In this document: positions 1 to 8,446 of the stretch, in pieces
How positions within the stretch are numbered: position 1 is the stretch's first letter
Layout of the letters: the number at the start of each line of letters is the position of its first letter
Source of the DNA: Kosakonia pseudosacchari
GTDB lineage: Bacteria > Pseudomonadota > Gammaproteobacteria > Enterobacterales > Enterobacteriaceae
NCBI RefSeq assembly: GCF_900184035.1
Contig: NZ_FXWP01000025.1
Coordinates: 310,001 to 374,000 of the forward strand
Length of the DNA: 64,000 nt
Direction of reading: 5' to 3'
Notes under the pieces: generated by a model
The model's input: the letters and a program-made list of their open reading frames with translations, nothing else
Databases searched by the model: none
Told to the model about the DNA's origin: nothing
Translations under genes and position numbers: made by a program

Positions 1-753
1 CGCGGAGCCGTTCGGCACCCAGAATTCGTGGGTACAGCTTTCGCCTTCGGCGTGATCTTTTACTTTGCGTACATGGCTGCCGTCTTCATTGACCAGCCAC
101 ATCCGCGCATCCACCAGATCGTGTGGGCCTTCGTGGCAAAACGCCACCGTGTTGTCGTCGAACGGGCGATAGATCGGGTGCCCCAGCCAGTTCTTCTCTT
201 CATGGATCACGCTGCTCTCGCCACTTTGCAGATCTACGCGCAAAAGACGGCAGTGCGGGCCTTTATGGAAGAAATCGTGGAACAGTTTCCAGTCATTGAG
301 CGGCGTCCAGTCGCTGGCGGCGATCTCAATCCCAACCAGTTTGCTGCAATCACTGTTCGCCACCCAGGTGCCGTAGCCGACCCACTCGTCCGGTACGCGA
401 TAAATTTCGCGCTCGGCGAGCGTTTGCAAATTCACTTCGCGCAGCGTGCGATCGTTCTTCACATAATATAAAGCGCTGTCATCCGGCGAGAGGAAACCAC
501 CAAAGGTGTTATCGCCCGCGCCTTCCGTTAACTGCACGGCTTCGGCTTTCGCGATATCCAGCAGGTAATAATTCCAGTGGCCATCAAATTCACCGGCAAA
601 CAACAGGTGGCTGCCATCATTGAAAAAACACTTCTGATAGAAGTAGTTCCGGTGGCAGGTCACTTCCGGTGGTGTTAAGCGGGTGACTTCCGCGCCGGTA
701 TCCGGATCGCGGCTGATTGCGTAATTGAGTTTTACCCGCATGCCTTTCGCCAT
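1..753 (-). CDS. ogl: Oligogalacturonate lyase, copy 1 (partial, C-terminus beyond window)
   Basis: Cytoplasmic lyase that cuts short oligogalacturonides (family PL22) to 5-keto-4-deoxyuronate-type monomers. Only the first 251 codons are inside the window; the rest lies upstream of position 1. It begins MAKGMRVKLNYAIS and contains the beta-propeller-like strings HRNYFYQKCF, GHWNYYLLD and CHEGPHDLVDARMW. All three are shared, with small changes, by the complete copy at 4681-5811, so the two are paralogues. The start at 753 has a good GGAG ribosome site. It is transcribed away from kduI, and the 500-bp gap between them carries two KdgR-type palindromes. The family is clear; whether the substrate preference matches copy 2 is unknown. 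Confidence 0.93.
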   Translation of the reverse strand, partial: MAKGMRVKLNYAISRDPDTGAEVTRLTPPEVTCHRNYFYQKCFFNDGSHLLFAGEFDGHWNYYLLDIAKAEAVQLTEGAGDNTFGGFLSPDDSALYYVKNDRTLREVNLQTLAEREIYRVPDEWVGYGTWVANSDCSKLVGIEIAASDWTPLNDWKLFHDFFHKGPHCRLLRVDLQSGESSVIHEEKNWLGHPIYRPFDDNTVAFCHEGPHDLVDARMWLVNEDGSHVRKVKDHAEGESCTHEFWVPNGSA

Positions 754-844
754 ATTTCACTCCTTTAGATGGTCCGGTGGGAAAGTTGCGCCCCCAATGA
801 TGACCACAGATGATTACAAGTTTAAAAATAGAGTGTTAATTTAT

Positions 845-859
845 CAAAACAACGTTTCA
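845..859. promoter_or_regulatory. Candidate KdgR operator (ogl copy 1 side)
   Basis: CAAAACAACGTTTCA is the reverse complement, with one change, of the box TGAAACGTTGTTTTA seen at 1123 and 11114. KdgR, an IclR-family repressor of pectin genes, binds sites of this form. It lies 92 bp upstream of the ogl start. The identification rests on consensus resemblance and on recurrence next to pectin genes only. Confidence 0.75.
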
Positions 860-1122
860 ATATGTGTGATTGCTGACGCACTTTATAAGAAAACAACGGC
901 TGCTAGCAGGATTAACGCGAGGTGAAAAAGCGTTTGCGCTGGGGGCTTTGATTTTAAACACAAAAACTGCCGATTGGCGGTCAAAACTCAAAGACGGACT
1001 TAACTTATTGTTTGATATGATTTATTTAAAATTATTCTCCAGGGCTAACCGGTGATGATGCGCTGTCAACGCCAAACAATCGTGATCACACTTACAGATT
1101 TAATAATATATGGCAGAAAAAT

Positions 1123-1137
1123 TGAAACGTTGTTTTA
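1123..1137. promoter_or_regulatory. Candidate KdgR operator (kduI side)
   Basis: TGAAACGTTGTTTTA is identical over 15 bases to the box in front of kdgF at 11114-11128. It lies 116 bp upstream of the kduI start, a position suited to repression of kduI-kduD. Confidence 0.8.
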
Positions 1138-1252
1138 TTCAAGATTGAAAACATGTTTTAGCCGGGATAAGATGCGCGTAATGAAGAAACGGAACACTGT
1201 TTCTGCGTTCCACTGAGTGACGTTTCGGTCAAAATTTACTTCGGAGGTTATT

Positions 1253-2089
1253 GTGGAAGTCAGACAAAGCATCCACAGTGCGCATGCGAAAACGCTGGAT
1301 ACCCAGGGCCTGCGCAATGAGTTTTTAGTCGAAAAAGTATTCGCTGATGACGAATACACCATGGTGTACAGCCATATCGATCGCATTATCGTCGGCGGTA
1401 TTAAACCGGTAAACAAAACCGTTTCTGTTGGCGGCGAAGTGGGTAAACAGCTGGGCGTGACCTATTTTCTTGAGCGTCGCGAACTGGGCGTGATTAATAT
1501 CGGCGGCCCGGGCACCATTACCGTTGACGGTCAATGTTATGAAATTGGTCATCGTGATGCGTTATATGTCGGAAAAGGCGCCAAAGAGGTGGTTTTTGCC
1601 AGCATCGATAGCGCGAAACCAGCCAAGTTTTACTACAACTGCGCACCCGCACACACCTCCTTCCCAACGAAAAAAGTGACGCCAGCCGATGTGGCGCCAG
1701 TGACGCTTGGCGATCCGCTGACCAGCAACCGTCGCACCATCAACAAATATTTCGTACCGGACGTGCTGGAAACCTGCCAGTTAAGCATGGGGCTGACCGA
1801 GCTTGCGCCGGGCAACCTGTGGAACACGATGCCGTGCCATACCCATGAGCGCCGCATGGAAGTGTACTTCTATTTCAATATGGAAGAAGACGCCTGCGTA
1901 TTCCATATGATGGGGCAGCCGCAGGAGACGCGTCACATTGTGATGCATAACGAGCAGGCGGTCATTTCTCCCAGCTGGTCAATCCATTCAGGCGTGGGTA
2001 CGCGTGCGTATACCTTCATCTGGGGGATGGTGGGTGAGAACCAGGTCTTTGATGACATGGATCACGTCGCTGTAAAAGATCTGCGCTAA
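1253..2089 (+). CDS. kduI: 5-keto-4-deoxyuronate isomerase
   Basis: Isomerises 5-keto-4-deoxyuronate to 2,5-diketo-3-deoxygluconate in the cytoplasm, the step before KduD. A GTG start at 1253 is chosen because it follows a GGAGG ribosome site at 1243-1247 and gives [18 protein letters not shown] at the N-terminus and 278 residues, the E. coli length; an in-frame ATG 36 bp upstream would add an unconserved extension. The zinc-binding cupin-like motif [14 protein letters not shown] is present in the C-terminal half. kduD follows 60 bp downstream, probably in one operon under the KdgR box at 1123. Confidence 0.97.
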   Translation: MEVRQSIHSAHAKTLDTQGLRNEFLVEKVFADDEYTMVYSHIDRIIVGGIKPVNKTVSVGGEVGKQLGVTYFLERRELGVINIGGPGTITVDGQCYEIGHRDALYVGKGAKEVVFASIDSAKPAKFYYNCAPAHTSFPTKKVTPADVAPVTLGDPLTSNRRTINKYFVPDVLETCQLSMGLTELAPGNLWNTMPCHTHERRMEVYFYFNMEEDACVFHMMGQPQETRHIVMHNEQAVISPSWSIHSGVGTRAYTFIWGMVGENQVFDDMDHVAVKDLR

Positions 2090-2149
2090 TAGCGGGCAGC
2101 ATAAAACCATGCCTGTCCGGTACAGGCGCTAATAGATTAAGGAATAAAC

Positions 2150-2911
2150 ATGATTCTGGATGCATTTTCTCTTCAAGGTAAGGTTGCGGTAGTCAGCGGT
2201 TGTGACACCGGTCTGGGCCAGGGTATGGCGCTGGGTCTGGCGGAAGCGGGCTGCGATATTGTCGGTATCAACATTGTTGAACCAACAGAAACCATTGAGC
2301 GCGTGACCGCGCTGGGCCGTCGTTTTCTCAGCCTGACGGCCGATCTGCGTCAGATCGACGGCATTCCGGCGCTGCTGGAGCGCGCGGTCGCCGAGTTTGG
2401 CAAAATCGACATTCTGGTGAACAACGCCGGTTTGATCCGCCGCGAAGACGCGATCAATTTCAGCGAGAAAGACTGGGACGACGTAATGAACCTGAACATC
2501 AAGAGCGTGTTCTTTATGTCCCAGGCGGCGGCAAAACACTTCATCGCGCAGGGTAATGGCGGCAAGATCATCAACATCGCGTCGATGCTCTCTTTCCAGG
2601 GCGGCATCCGCGTACCGTCTTACACCGCGTCCAAAAGCGGCGTCATGGGCGTCACGCGTCTGCTGGCGAACGAATGGGCGAAACACAACATCAACGTTAA
2701 CGCTATCGCGCCGGGTTATATGGCGACCAACAACACCCAGCAGTTGCGTGCCGACGAGCAGCGTAGCGCCGAGATCCTCGACCGCATCCCGGCAGGCCGC
2801 TGGGGGCTGCCGAGCGATCTGATGGGGCCGGTGGTGTTCCTGTCTTCGAAAGCCTCCGATTACATCAACGGCTACACCATTGCTGTTGACGGCGGCTGGC
2901 TGGCGCGTTAA
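2150..2911 (+). CDS. kduD: 2-keto-3-deoxy-D-gluconate dehydrogenase (KduD)
   Basis: Short-chain dehydrogenase of 253 residues that reduces 2,5-diketo-3-deoxygluconate to 2-keto-3-deoxygluconate, which then enters the Kdg kinase/aldolase route. The nucleotide-binding motif SGCDTGLGQGMA is at about residues 16-27, NNAG near 90, and the catalytic YTASKSG (Tyr-x-x-x-Lys) near 155-161. It follows kduI and is closed by a strong terminator at 2937-2961. E. coli has the same pair next to araE. Confidence 0.97.
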   Translation: MILDAFSLQGKVAVVSGCDTGLGQGMALGLAEAGCDIVGINIVEPTETIERVTALGRRFLSLTADLRQIDGIPALLERAVAEFGKIDILVNNAGLIRREDAINFSEKDWDDVMNLNIKSVFFMSQAAAKHFIAQGNGGKIINIASMLSFQGGIRVPSYTASKSGVMGVTRLLANEWAKHNINVNAIAPGYMATNNTQQLRADEQRSAEILDRIPAGRWGLPSDLMGPVVFLSSKASDYINGYTIAVDGGWLAR

Positions 2912-2936
2912 TTCGCCTCGCATTGCCTGCATAAAA

Positions 2937-2961
2937 AACCTGCCTGCGGGCAGGTTTTTTT
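2937..2961 (+). terminator. Rho-independent terminator after kduID
   Basis: AACCTGCC and GGCAGGTT form an 8-bp stem around a four-base loop, followed by a run of T. It starts 26 bp after the kduD stop. Confidence 0.93.
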
Positions 2962-3100
2962 ATCGCTGCGTATTAATTGTCCATATCTTGTGAATAGAAA
3001 AATCCATATCCTTTTATCTTAATTCGCAGGCTATTGATTAAAAATCTTTAAAAATAAATAAGTTAAAATTAGTTTAGTGCTTAAACTATATTTTCAAAAT

Positions 3101-3116
3101 TGTAAACTCCATCACA
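3101..3116. promoter_or_regulatory. Candidate CRP site for araE
   Basis: TGTAA-ACTCCA-TCACA matches the CRP core TGTGA-N6-TCACA at 9 of 10 positions. It lies just upstream of the AraC half-site, the layout expected for an arabinose-induced, cAMP-dependent promoter. Confidence 0.7.
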
Positions 3117-3129
3117 AAACACCATGCCA

Positions 3130-3146
3130 TAGCGCATTTATCCATA
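3130..3146 (+). promoter_or_regulatory. AraC half-site for araE
   Basis: TAGC-GCATTTA-TCCATA is an exact match to the AraC half-site pattern TAGC-N7-TCCATA. I do not see a second equally good half-site 21 bp away on either side, so the partner half-site must be degenerate. Confidence 0.78.
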
Positions 3147-3228
3147 TCTTCGCGTTTTCAGCACTGACGCTTTGCCCCGTCGCTGACTTACTTTCATAGG
3201 ACGTCTTATTCTGTGTAGGCAGGAAAAA

Positions 3229-4647
3229 ATGACTTCTATCAGTAATGATTCCGTAGCTTTACCACGCGCGCTGCGTGATACCCGGCGTATGAATCTGTTT
3301 GTCTCGGTGTCGGCCGCGGTCGCCGGGCTGTTGTTTGGTCTCGATATTGGGGTGATTTCCGGTGCGCTGCCGTTTATCACCGACCATTTCACCTTATCCA
3401 GCCGTTTGCAGGAGTGGGTGGTGAGCAGCATGATGCTGGGCGCGGCGCTGGGGGCGCTGTTTAACGGCTGGCTCTCTTTTCGCCTTGGGCGCAAATACAG
3501 CTTAATGGCGGGCGCGGCGTTATTTGTCGCCGGTTCGCTCGGTTCCGCGTTTGCCGCCAGTGTGGAAGTGCTGCTGCTTTCCCGCGTGCTGCTGGGGGTT
3601 GCGGTCGGCATTGCGTCGTATACCGCGCCGCTGTATCTCTCTGAAATGGCCAGCGAAAATGTGCGCGGTAAGATGATCAGCATGTACCAGTTGATGGTCA
3701 CGCTGGGCATTGTGCTGGCGTTCCTGTCGGACACGGCGTTTAGCTACAGCGGCAACTGGCGGGCAATGCTCGGTGTACTGGCGCTGCCGGCGGTATTACT
3801 GATTGTTCTGGTGGTGTTCCTGCCCAACAGCCCACGCTGGCTGGCGCAAAAAGGGCGGCATATTGAAGCGGAAGAGGTGCTGCGTATGCTGCGTGATACC
3901 TCGGAAAAGGCGCGCGAAGAGCTGAATGAGATCCGCGAAAGCCTGAAACTGAAACAGGGTGGTTTCCAGCTGTTTAAAGCTAACCGCAATGTGCGCCGCG
4001 CCGTTTTCCTCGGCATGTTATTGCAGGCGATGCAGCAGTTCACCGGCATGAATATCATCATGTATTACGCGCCACGCATTTTTAAAATGGCCGGGTTTAC
4101 CACCACGGAACAGCAGATGATCGCCACGCTGGTGGTGGGGCTGACCTTTATGTTTGCCACCTTTATTGCGGTGTTTACCGTGGATAAAGCGGGGCGCAAA
4201 CCGGCGCTGAAAATTGGTTTCAGCGTGATGGCAATTGGCACGTTGATCCTTGGTTACTGCCTGATGCAGTTTGATAACGGCACCGCGTCGAGCGGGTTAT
4301 CCTGGCTTTCGGTGGGCATGACGATGATCTGTATCGCCGGGTATGCGATGAGCGCCGCGCCGGTGGTGTGGATCTTGTGTTCCGAGATCCAGCCGCTGAA
4401 ATGCCGCGATTTCGGCATCACCTGTTCCACCACCACTAACTGGGTGTCAAACATGATTATTGGCGCGACTTTCCTGACGTTGCTGGACGCGATTGGCGCG
4501 GCAGGCACGTTCTGGCTCTACACTGCGCTTAATCTGGCGTTTGTCGGTGTCACTTTCTGGCTGATCCCGGAAACCAAAAACGTCACGCTGGAACATATTG
4601 AACGTCGTCTGATGGCGGGTGAAAAACTGCGTAATATCGGCGTGTAA
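3229..4647 (+). CDS. araE: L-arabinose:proton symporter
   Basis: Inner-membrane sugar porter of the major facilitator superfamily, 472 residues, the same length as E. coli AraE and almost identical through the transmembrane core. Twelve hydrophobic segments are visible, with family signatures GRKYSLMAG after TM2, PNSPRWLA before the central loop and PETKNVTLE at the C-terminal end. An AraC half-site and a CRP site upstream indicate arabinose induction. The gene sits between kduD and the second ogl, which fits joint use of pectin backbone and arabinan side chains. It ends 33 bp from the convergent ogl, with a shared hairpin between. Confidence 0.97.
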   Translation: MTSISNDSVALPRALRDTRRMNLFVSVSAAVAGLLFGLDIGVISGALPFITDHFTLSSRLQEWVVSSMMLGAALGALFNGWLSFRLGRKYSLMAGAALFVAGSLGSAFAASVEVLLLSRVLLGVAVGIASYTAPLYLSEMASENVRGKMISMYQLMVTLGIVLAFLSDTAFSYSGNWRAMLGVLALPAVLLIVLVVFLPNSPRWLAQKGRHIEAEEVLRMLRDTSEKAREELNEIRESLKLKQGGFQLFKANRNVRRAVFLGMLLQAMQQFTGMNIIMYYAPRIFKMAGFTTTEQQMIATLVVGLTFMFATFIAVFTVDKAGRKPALKIGFSVMAIGTLILGYCLMQFDNGTASSGLSWLSVGMTMICIAGYAMSAAPVVWILCSEIQPLKCRDFGITCSTTTNWVSNMIIGATFLTLLDAIGAAGTFWLYTALNLAFVGVTFWLIPETKNVTLEHIERRLMAGEKLRNIGV

Positions 4648-4652
4648 CAATA

Positions 4653-4676
4653 GCCCTCTCCCCGGCGGGAGAGGGC
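4653..4676. terminator. Shared hairpin between convergent araE and ogl copy 2
   Basis: Perfect 10-bp arms GCCCTCTCCC and GGGAGAGGGC with a four-base loop. There is no long T-run on either strand, so it may act as a weak bidirectional terminator or an mRNA 3'-end stabiliser. Confidence 0.65.
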
Positions 4677-4680
4677 AGAA

Positions 4681-5811
4681 TTACACCCGCGCCAGGTAGA
4701 GCGCGGGCATGCCTTCGGCATCGGAAGTGTAGAGTACCCACTGGTTATCTGGCGAGAAAGAGGGGTGCGGGTGCGTGACCTGGCGGTCGCCATCCAGCAC
4801 TTTCCAGCTACTGTTATGCTGGCAAATCGCTTTCTGTTCGCCGCTGTGAATATCAAATACCCAGATAAACGGATCGTTAAGGTGGATGTCGCCGGTGTGA
4901 TGCGGCGCGCCGTCGCCGACCACCAGGCTGCCGTCTTGATTACTCATCAGATGCGAGCAGGGCGGGATCGCCATCAACTGCTGGTTTTCCAGCGTGTTCG
5001 GATCCGCACTGTAGAGATAACGGCGCGGATCGTTTTCCTGGTGCGCCACGTAATAGAGCGCGGATCCGTCCGGCACCCAAAATTCATGGGTAAAACTTTC
5101 TCCCGGCTTGTGCTGGCGCACTTTGCGCAGGTTGCCACCATCTTCATTAATCAGCCACATGCGTGCATCAATGACATCGCGCGGGCCTTCGTGGCAAAAC
5201 GCCACGGTCTGATCGTCGAAGGGGCGATAGATCGGGTGGCCCAGCCAGCGTTTTTCCTGCAACAGGGTGTCGCGTTTACCGCTTTGCAGATCAATGCGGA
5301 TCAAGCGGCATTCGGGGTTGGTGAAGTAGAAATCGCGGAATTTTTGCCAGTCGGTAAGTGGTCGCCAGTCGCTTTTTTTAATTTCAATGCCGACCAGTTT
5401 GGTACAGCTGGAGTTCGCGACCCAGGTGCCATACGCCATCCACTCATCGTCAACCTCGTAGACGATATGCTCTTCGAGCGTATGCAAATCCACGCGACGC
5501 AGTTCGCGGGTGTTTTTCACATACCACAGCGCGCTGTCATCGGCGGACAAAAAACCGCCAAACGTGTTGTCTCCCGCGCCTTCGGTGAGCTGTGTCGCTT
5601 CGCGGTTCGCGAGATCCAGTAAGTAGTAATTCCAGTGGCCTTCAAACGCGCCGCCGAAAATCAGTTTCCCGCCGTCCCGGGTAAAGCATTTCTGATAGAA
5701 GTAGTTACGGTGACAAATAATATGCGGCGGCGTCAGCCGGATAACCTCATGCCCGGTTTTGTCGTCTTTCTGGCTGCGGAAGGTGAGAGAGAGGTTTTTC
5801 CCCTTTGCCAT
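4681..5811 (-). CDS. ogl: Oligogalacturonate lyase, copy 2 (complete)
   Basis: Cytoplasmic PL22 lyase that degrades imported oligogalacturonides; 376 residues from the chosen start MAKGKNLSLTF at 5811, which has an AAGGAG site. A longer frame to 5865 runs back through a terminator hairpin and is not credible. It carries HRNYFYQKCFTRDGGK near the N-terminus, GHPIYRPFDDQTVAFCHEG mid-protein and a histidine-rich HPHPSFSPDNQW near the C-terminus. It is the last gene of the tog cluster, 66 bp after togB, but a terminator stands between them. It is a clear paralogue of the partial copy at 1-753. Confidence 0.95.
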   Translation of the reverse strand: MAKGKNLSLTFRSQKDDKTGHEVIRLTPPHIICHRNYFYQKCFTRDGGKLIFGGAFEGHWNYYLLDLANREATQLTEGAGDNTFGGFLSADDSALWYVKNTRELRRVDLHTLEEHIVYEVDDEWMAYGTWVANSSCTKLVGIEIKKSDWRPLTDWQKFRDFYFTNPECRLIRIDLQSGKRDTLLQEKRWLGHPIYRPFDDQTVAFCHEGPRDVIDARMWLINEDGGNLRKVRQHKPGESFTHEFWVPDGSALYYVAHQENDPRRYLYSADPNTLENQQLMAIPPCSHLMSNQDGSLVVGDGAPHHTGDIHLNDPFIWVFDIHSGEQKAICQHNSSWKVLDGDRQVTHPHPSFSPDNQWVLYTSDAEGMPALYLARV

Positions 5812-5827
5812 TACCTGCTCCTTAGAT

Positions 5828-5860
5828 AAAAAAATACCCTGCCGCAAACGGGCAGGGTAT
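5828..5860 (-). terminator. Terminator between togB and ogl copy 2
   Basis: On the minus strand ATACCCTGCC and GGCAGGGTAT form a 10-bp stem, followed by a run of seven T (5834-5828). The T-run ends only a few bases before the ogl ribosome site, so ogl is reached by read-through or by a promoter inside togB. Confidence 0.9.
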
Positions 5861-5877
5861 GTCATTGCGGTAAAACC

Positions 5878-7167
5878 TTAGCGCATGGCGCGTTTCAGAA
5901 TACGCTCAGCCTGACGCTGGAAGTCGGCTGCGGTTTCTTCAACGGATTTCTGGCCATAGTCGATGTACTGAATTGCGGTACCGAACTGGGCAACAATCTG
6001 CGGATCGTCAAAGTAAGGCGATACCGAAAGTTTGGTCGGCAGAGACTGCGCCAGACGCAGACCCGCAACCGCCGGATCGGCCTCTTTGATAGCACCATTG
6101 GCGGTCAGTGTTTGCACCGCGGCTTTGCTCAGCGGCACACCGCGCTCCAGGCCCAGCGTTTCTGCACCCTCTTTGCTGTTCAGCAGGAAGTTGATCACCT
6201 GGGCCGCCTCTTTCGGATGCTTGGTGGATTTACCAATCGACAGCATCTGCGCCGGTTTGAAGAACAGACCCGCGTCTTTCGCGCCCGGCAGCATCGGGTA
6301 GTCACCCAGCACCAGTTTAGCTGGCGGCTTCAGGTTGTCGGAGTATTTGGTGATGGTGGAGTTCCACATGTAAGTACCCGCCCATTCACCTTCGATCCAC
6401 GGCTTCATTTCATACATGTTGCTCTTACCGAACGACGCGTAATATTTGGCGTCCGGCATCACGTGGCTATCGACCAGTTTTTTATACATCTGGAAGAATT
6501 CCACCCACTGCTCGTTGGTGTAGCTGAATTTCTTCGCTTTCTCATCCACGGCAGGAATGTTGTATTTCTGCACCATGTAGGAGTTCAGCAGCGCCAGCGT
6601 ATCCTGGTGCTCCAGCACCACCGGGTAGTACTGTTTGCCGAGCTTGCTTTCAAAGGTTTTGCCCGCGGCTAACAGCTCATCCCAGGTTTTCGGGAAGGCG
6701 ACGCCCGCTTTTTTCCACTGCTCGTCGTTGAAGTAGAATACGCGCGCGGTGACGGAGATCGGAATGCCGTTCAGCTTGCCGTCAACGGTGGTGGATTGCA
6801 GCTCTTTGGCATCGAACTGGCTTAAATCAATAATGTCTTTGACCTGGTTGAGGTCATAAAAACCCTCGCCGTTTTTGGAGAAAATCGGCAGCCAGTTCCA
6901 GTTAGTCTGCATCACGTCCGGCTCGGTGCCGCCTGCGATTTGCGTGGTCAGACGGGAGAGGTGACCGTCCCAACCGGTGTATTCAGATTTAACGGTAATG
7001 TCAGGATGCTGTTTGTGAAACTCTTCCAGCGCTTTTAAGGTGACCTGATGACGACCGTTGCCCCCCCACCAGGACATACGCAGATCAACATTATCAGCGG
7101 CGGTTGCGGGTACAGCGCACATGCCCAGAGTTGCGGAGATGATGGCGCCGGTAAGCACTTTTTTCAT
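5878..7167 (-). CDS. togB: Oligogalacturonide ABC transporter, periplasmic binding protein
   Basis: Periplasmic solute-binding protein of the family-1 carbohydrate type, 429 residues. A signal peptide is evident: MKK, a hydrophobic core to about residue 22, then a probable AxA cleavage at ATAADNVDL. The start of the mature part, LRMSWWGGNGRHQVT, and GGTEPDVMQTNW are typical of the family. Its place after permease and ATPase genes and before a lyase gene for oligogalacturonides supports the TogB assignment known from Dickeya. It is separated from togA by 139 bp holding a large hairpin, which probably permits higher expression than the membrane parts. Confidence 0.9.
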   Translation of the reverse strand: MKKVLTGAIISATLGMCAVPATAADNVDLRMSWWGGNGRHQVTLKALEEFHKQHPDITVKSEYTGWDGHLSRLTTQIAGGTEPDVMQTNWNWLPIFSKNGEGFYDLNQVKDIIDLSQFDAKELQSTTVDGKLNGIPISVTARVFYFNDEQWKKAGVAFPKTWDELLAAGKTFESKLGKQYYPVVLEHQDTLALLNSYMVQKYNIPAVDEKAKKFSYTNEQWVEFFQMYKKLVDSHVMPDAKYYASFGKSNMYEMKPWIEGEWAGTYMWNSTITKYSDNLKPPAKLVLGDYPMLPGAKDAGLFFKPAQMLSIGKSTKHPKEAAQVINFLLNSKEGAETLGLERGVPLSKAAVQTLTANGAIKEADPAVAGLRLAQSLPTKLSVSPYFDDPQIVAQFGTAIQYIDYGQKSVEETAADFQRQAERILKRAMR

Positions 7168-7207
7168 TTTTATACTCCAACGTTTGTTTAAATTTCACTC
7201 TTCAGGT

Positions 7208-7287
7208 GCCCCTTCGGTGGTGGCGTTGATGTCTCCCGGCTACTTGCTTTGTAAGCGCCGGGATACACCGACTTGCCACCTCGGGGC
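7208..7287 (-). repeat. Nested long hairpin in the togA-togB intercistronic region
   Basis: Three pairs of arms share one centre near 7248: GCCCC (7208-7212) with GGGGC (7283-7287), GGTGGC (7219-7224) with GCCACC (7275-7280), and CCCGGC (7235-7240) with GCCGGG (7257-7262). The transcript would fold into an approximately 80-nt stem with internal loops. There is no T-run, so it is not a simple terminator. It probably sets mRNA stability between ATPase and binding-protein messages. Confidence 0.7.
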
Positions 7288-7306
7288 ATCGCGAATGATT
7301 TCGTCG

Positions 7307-8434
7307 TTATAAGGAAATGTTCTGTTCTGTTTTCGCGTCAAAAATATGACACTTATTCATATCAAACTTAAAGTACACCTTCCGGTGAAGCCCCTTTGCA
7401 ATCATTGGCTTAGCTTCATCAGAAGGAATTCGGGCGGTCAGTTCGTAGTCGCCAACTTTCAGGTAAACAAAGAACTCGTGACCCATGTTCTCGACGCGCA
7501 CCAGGTCACCGGCGCCGCAGTCGTCGCTAAAAGGCTCATCTGAAACGGAGACAAACTCCGGACGCACGCCAAAGAACACCTCTTTATCGGCGTAATCGGC
7601 GACTTTCTCCTGCTGGCGAGCGTTCAGCGCCAGCGTTTCATGACCGACGGTGATGTGCAGCTGGTCGGCTTTTTTCACAATCTTCGCCGGTTTGATGTTC
7701 ATCTCCGGCGCACCGATAAAGCCCGCCACGAACATATTTTTCGGGAAGTGGTAGAGGTTATCCGGGGTATCAACCTGCATGATATGGCCGAGTTTCATCA
7801 CGCAGATGCGGTCGCCCATGGTCATTGCTTCGGTCTGATCGTGCGTGACGTAGACGGTGGTCGCCGGTTTCCCGGATTTCTTCAACTGCTTGTGCAGGTC
7901 GGAAATACGGATACGCATTGAGGCGCGCAGTTTGGCGTCCAGGTTCGACAGCGGTTCGTCAAACAGGAACACATCCGGCTTTTTCACAATTGCGCGGCCA
8001 ACCGCCACACGCTGGGCCTGACCACCGGAAAGCTGGCGCGGCAGGCGATCCATCAGCTCTTCGAGCTCAAGGATCTTCGCCGCTTCATCGACCTGTTTGT
8101 TGATCTCTTCTTTCGGCATTTTGCTGAGCTTCAGGCCGAACGCGAGGTTTTCCCGCACCGTCATGTGCGGGTAGAGCGCGTAGTTCTGGAACACCATCGC
8201 AATACCGCGTGATTTTGGCGCAAGATTGTTGACGATCTTCTCGCCGATGCGCACTTCGCCGCCGCTGATGGTTTCAAGGCCTGCCAGCATGCGCAGGGTG
8301 GTGGATTTCGCGCAGCCACTTGGGCCGACAATCACCATAAATTCGCCATCGGCAATTTTCAGGTCGATACCATGTACCGCTTTGAAGCCGTTGGAGTAAA
8401 CCTTTTCCAGTTTGTTGAAAATCACTTCAGCCAT
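7307..8434 (-). CDS. togA: Oligogalacturonide ABC transporter, ATP-binding subunit
   Basis: ATPase of the MalK/UgpC type, 375 residues. Walker A is GPSGCAKST at about residues 38-46, Q-loop VFQNYALYPH near 81-90, signature LSGGQAQRVAVGRA near 134-147, Walker B VFLFDEPLSNLDAKLR near 155-170 and the H-switch VTHDQTEA near 193-200. A C-terminal OB-type regulatory domain follows from about residue 240. In Walker A the usual glycine before lysine is alanine. It lies 12 bp after togN, in the same transcript. Confidence 0.93.
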   Translation of the reverse strand: MAEVIFNKLEKVYSNGFKAVHGIDLKIADGEFMVIVGPSGCAKSTTLRMLAGLETISGGEVRIGEKIVNNLAPKSRGIAMVFQNYALYPHMTVRENLAFGLKLSKMPKEEINKQVDEAAKILELEELMDRLPRQLSGGQAQRVAVGRAIVKKPDVFLFDEPLSNLDAKLRASMRIRISDLHKQLKKSGKPATTVYVTHDQTEAMTMGDRICVMKLGHIMQVDTPDNLYHFPKNMFVAGFIGAPEMNIKPAKIVKKADQLHITVGHETLALNARQQEKVADYADKEVFFGVRPEFVSVSDEPFSDDCGAGDLVRVENMGHEFFVYLKVGDYELTARIPSDEAKPMIAKGLHRKVYFKFDMNKCHIFDAKTEQNISL

Positions 8435-8446
8435 GATACTTCCCTC

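Larger units (their letters stand above)
754..1252. promoter_or_regulatory. Divergent control region between ogl copy 1 and kduI
   Basis: This 500-bp stretch has no credible gene. It holds two KdgR-type palindromes, one near each gene. A weak CRP-like site (TGTGA-N6-ACGCA, 865-880) lies beside the ogl-proximal box. It is AT-rich compared with the flanking genes. Short open frames inside it (725-925, 870-1055) have no ribosome site or recognisable protein features. Confidence 0.7.
2962..3228 (+). promoter_or_regulatory. araE control region
   Basis: AT-rich region in front of araE. The octamer TCCATATC occurs three times (2980, 3003, 3141). Only the last has the full AraC half-site spacing. 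A CRP site precedes it. I could not pick a convincing -10/-35 pair by eye. Confidence 0.65.

Noticed and set aside
725-1055. Two short plus-strand frames between ogl and kduI
   Set aside because: They overlap the operator region, lack ribosome sites and show no recognisable protein features.
4765-5622. 285-codon open frame on the plus strand
   Set aside because: It is the antisense of ogl copy 2. A similar frame at 28-471 lies opposite ogl copy 1, and the two resemble each other only because the lyases are paralogues.
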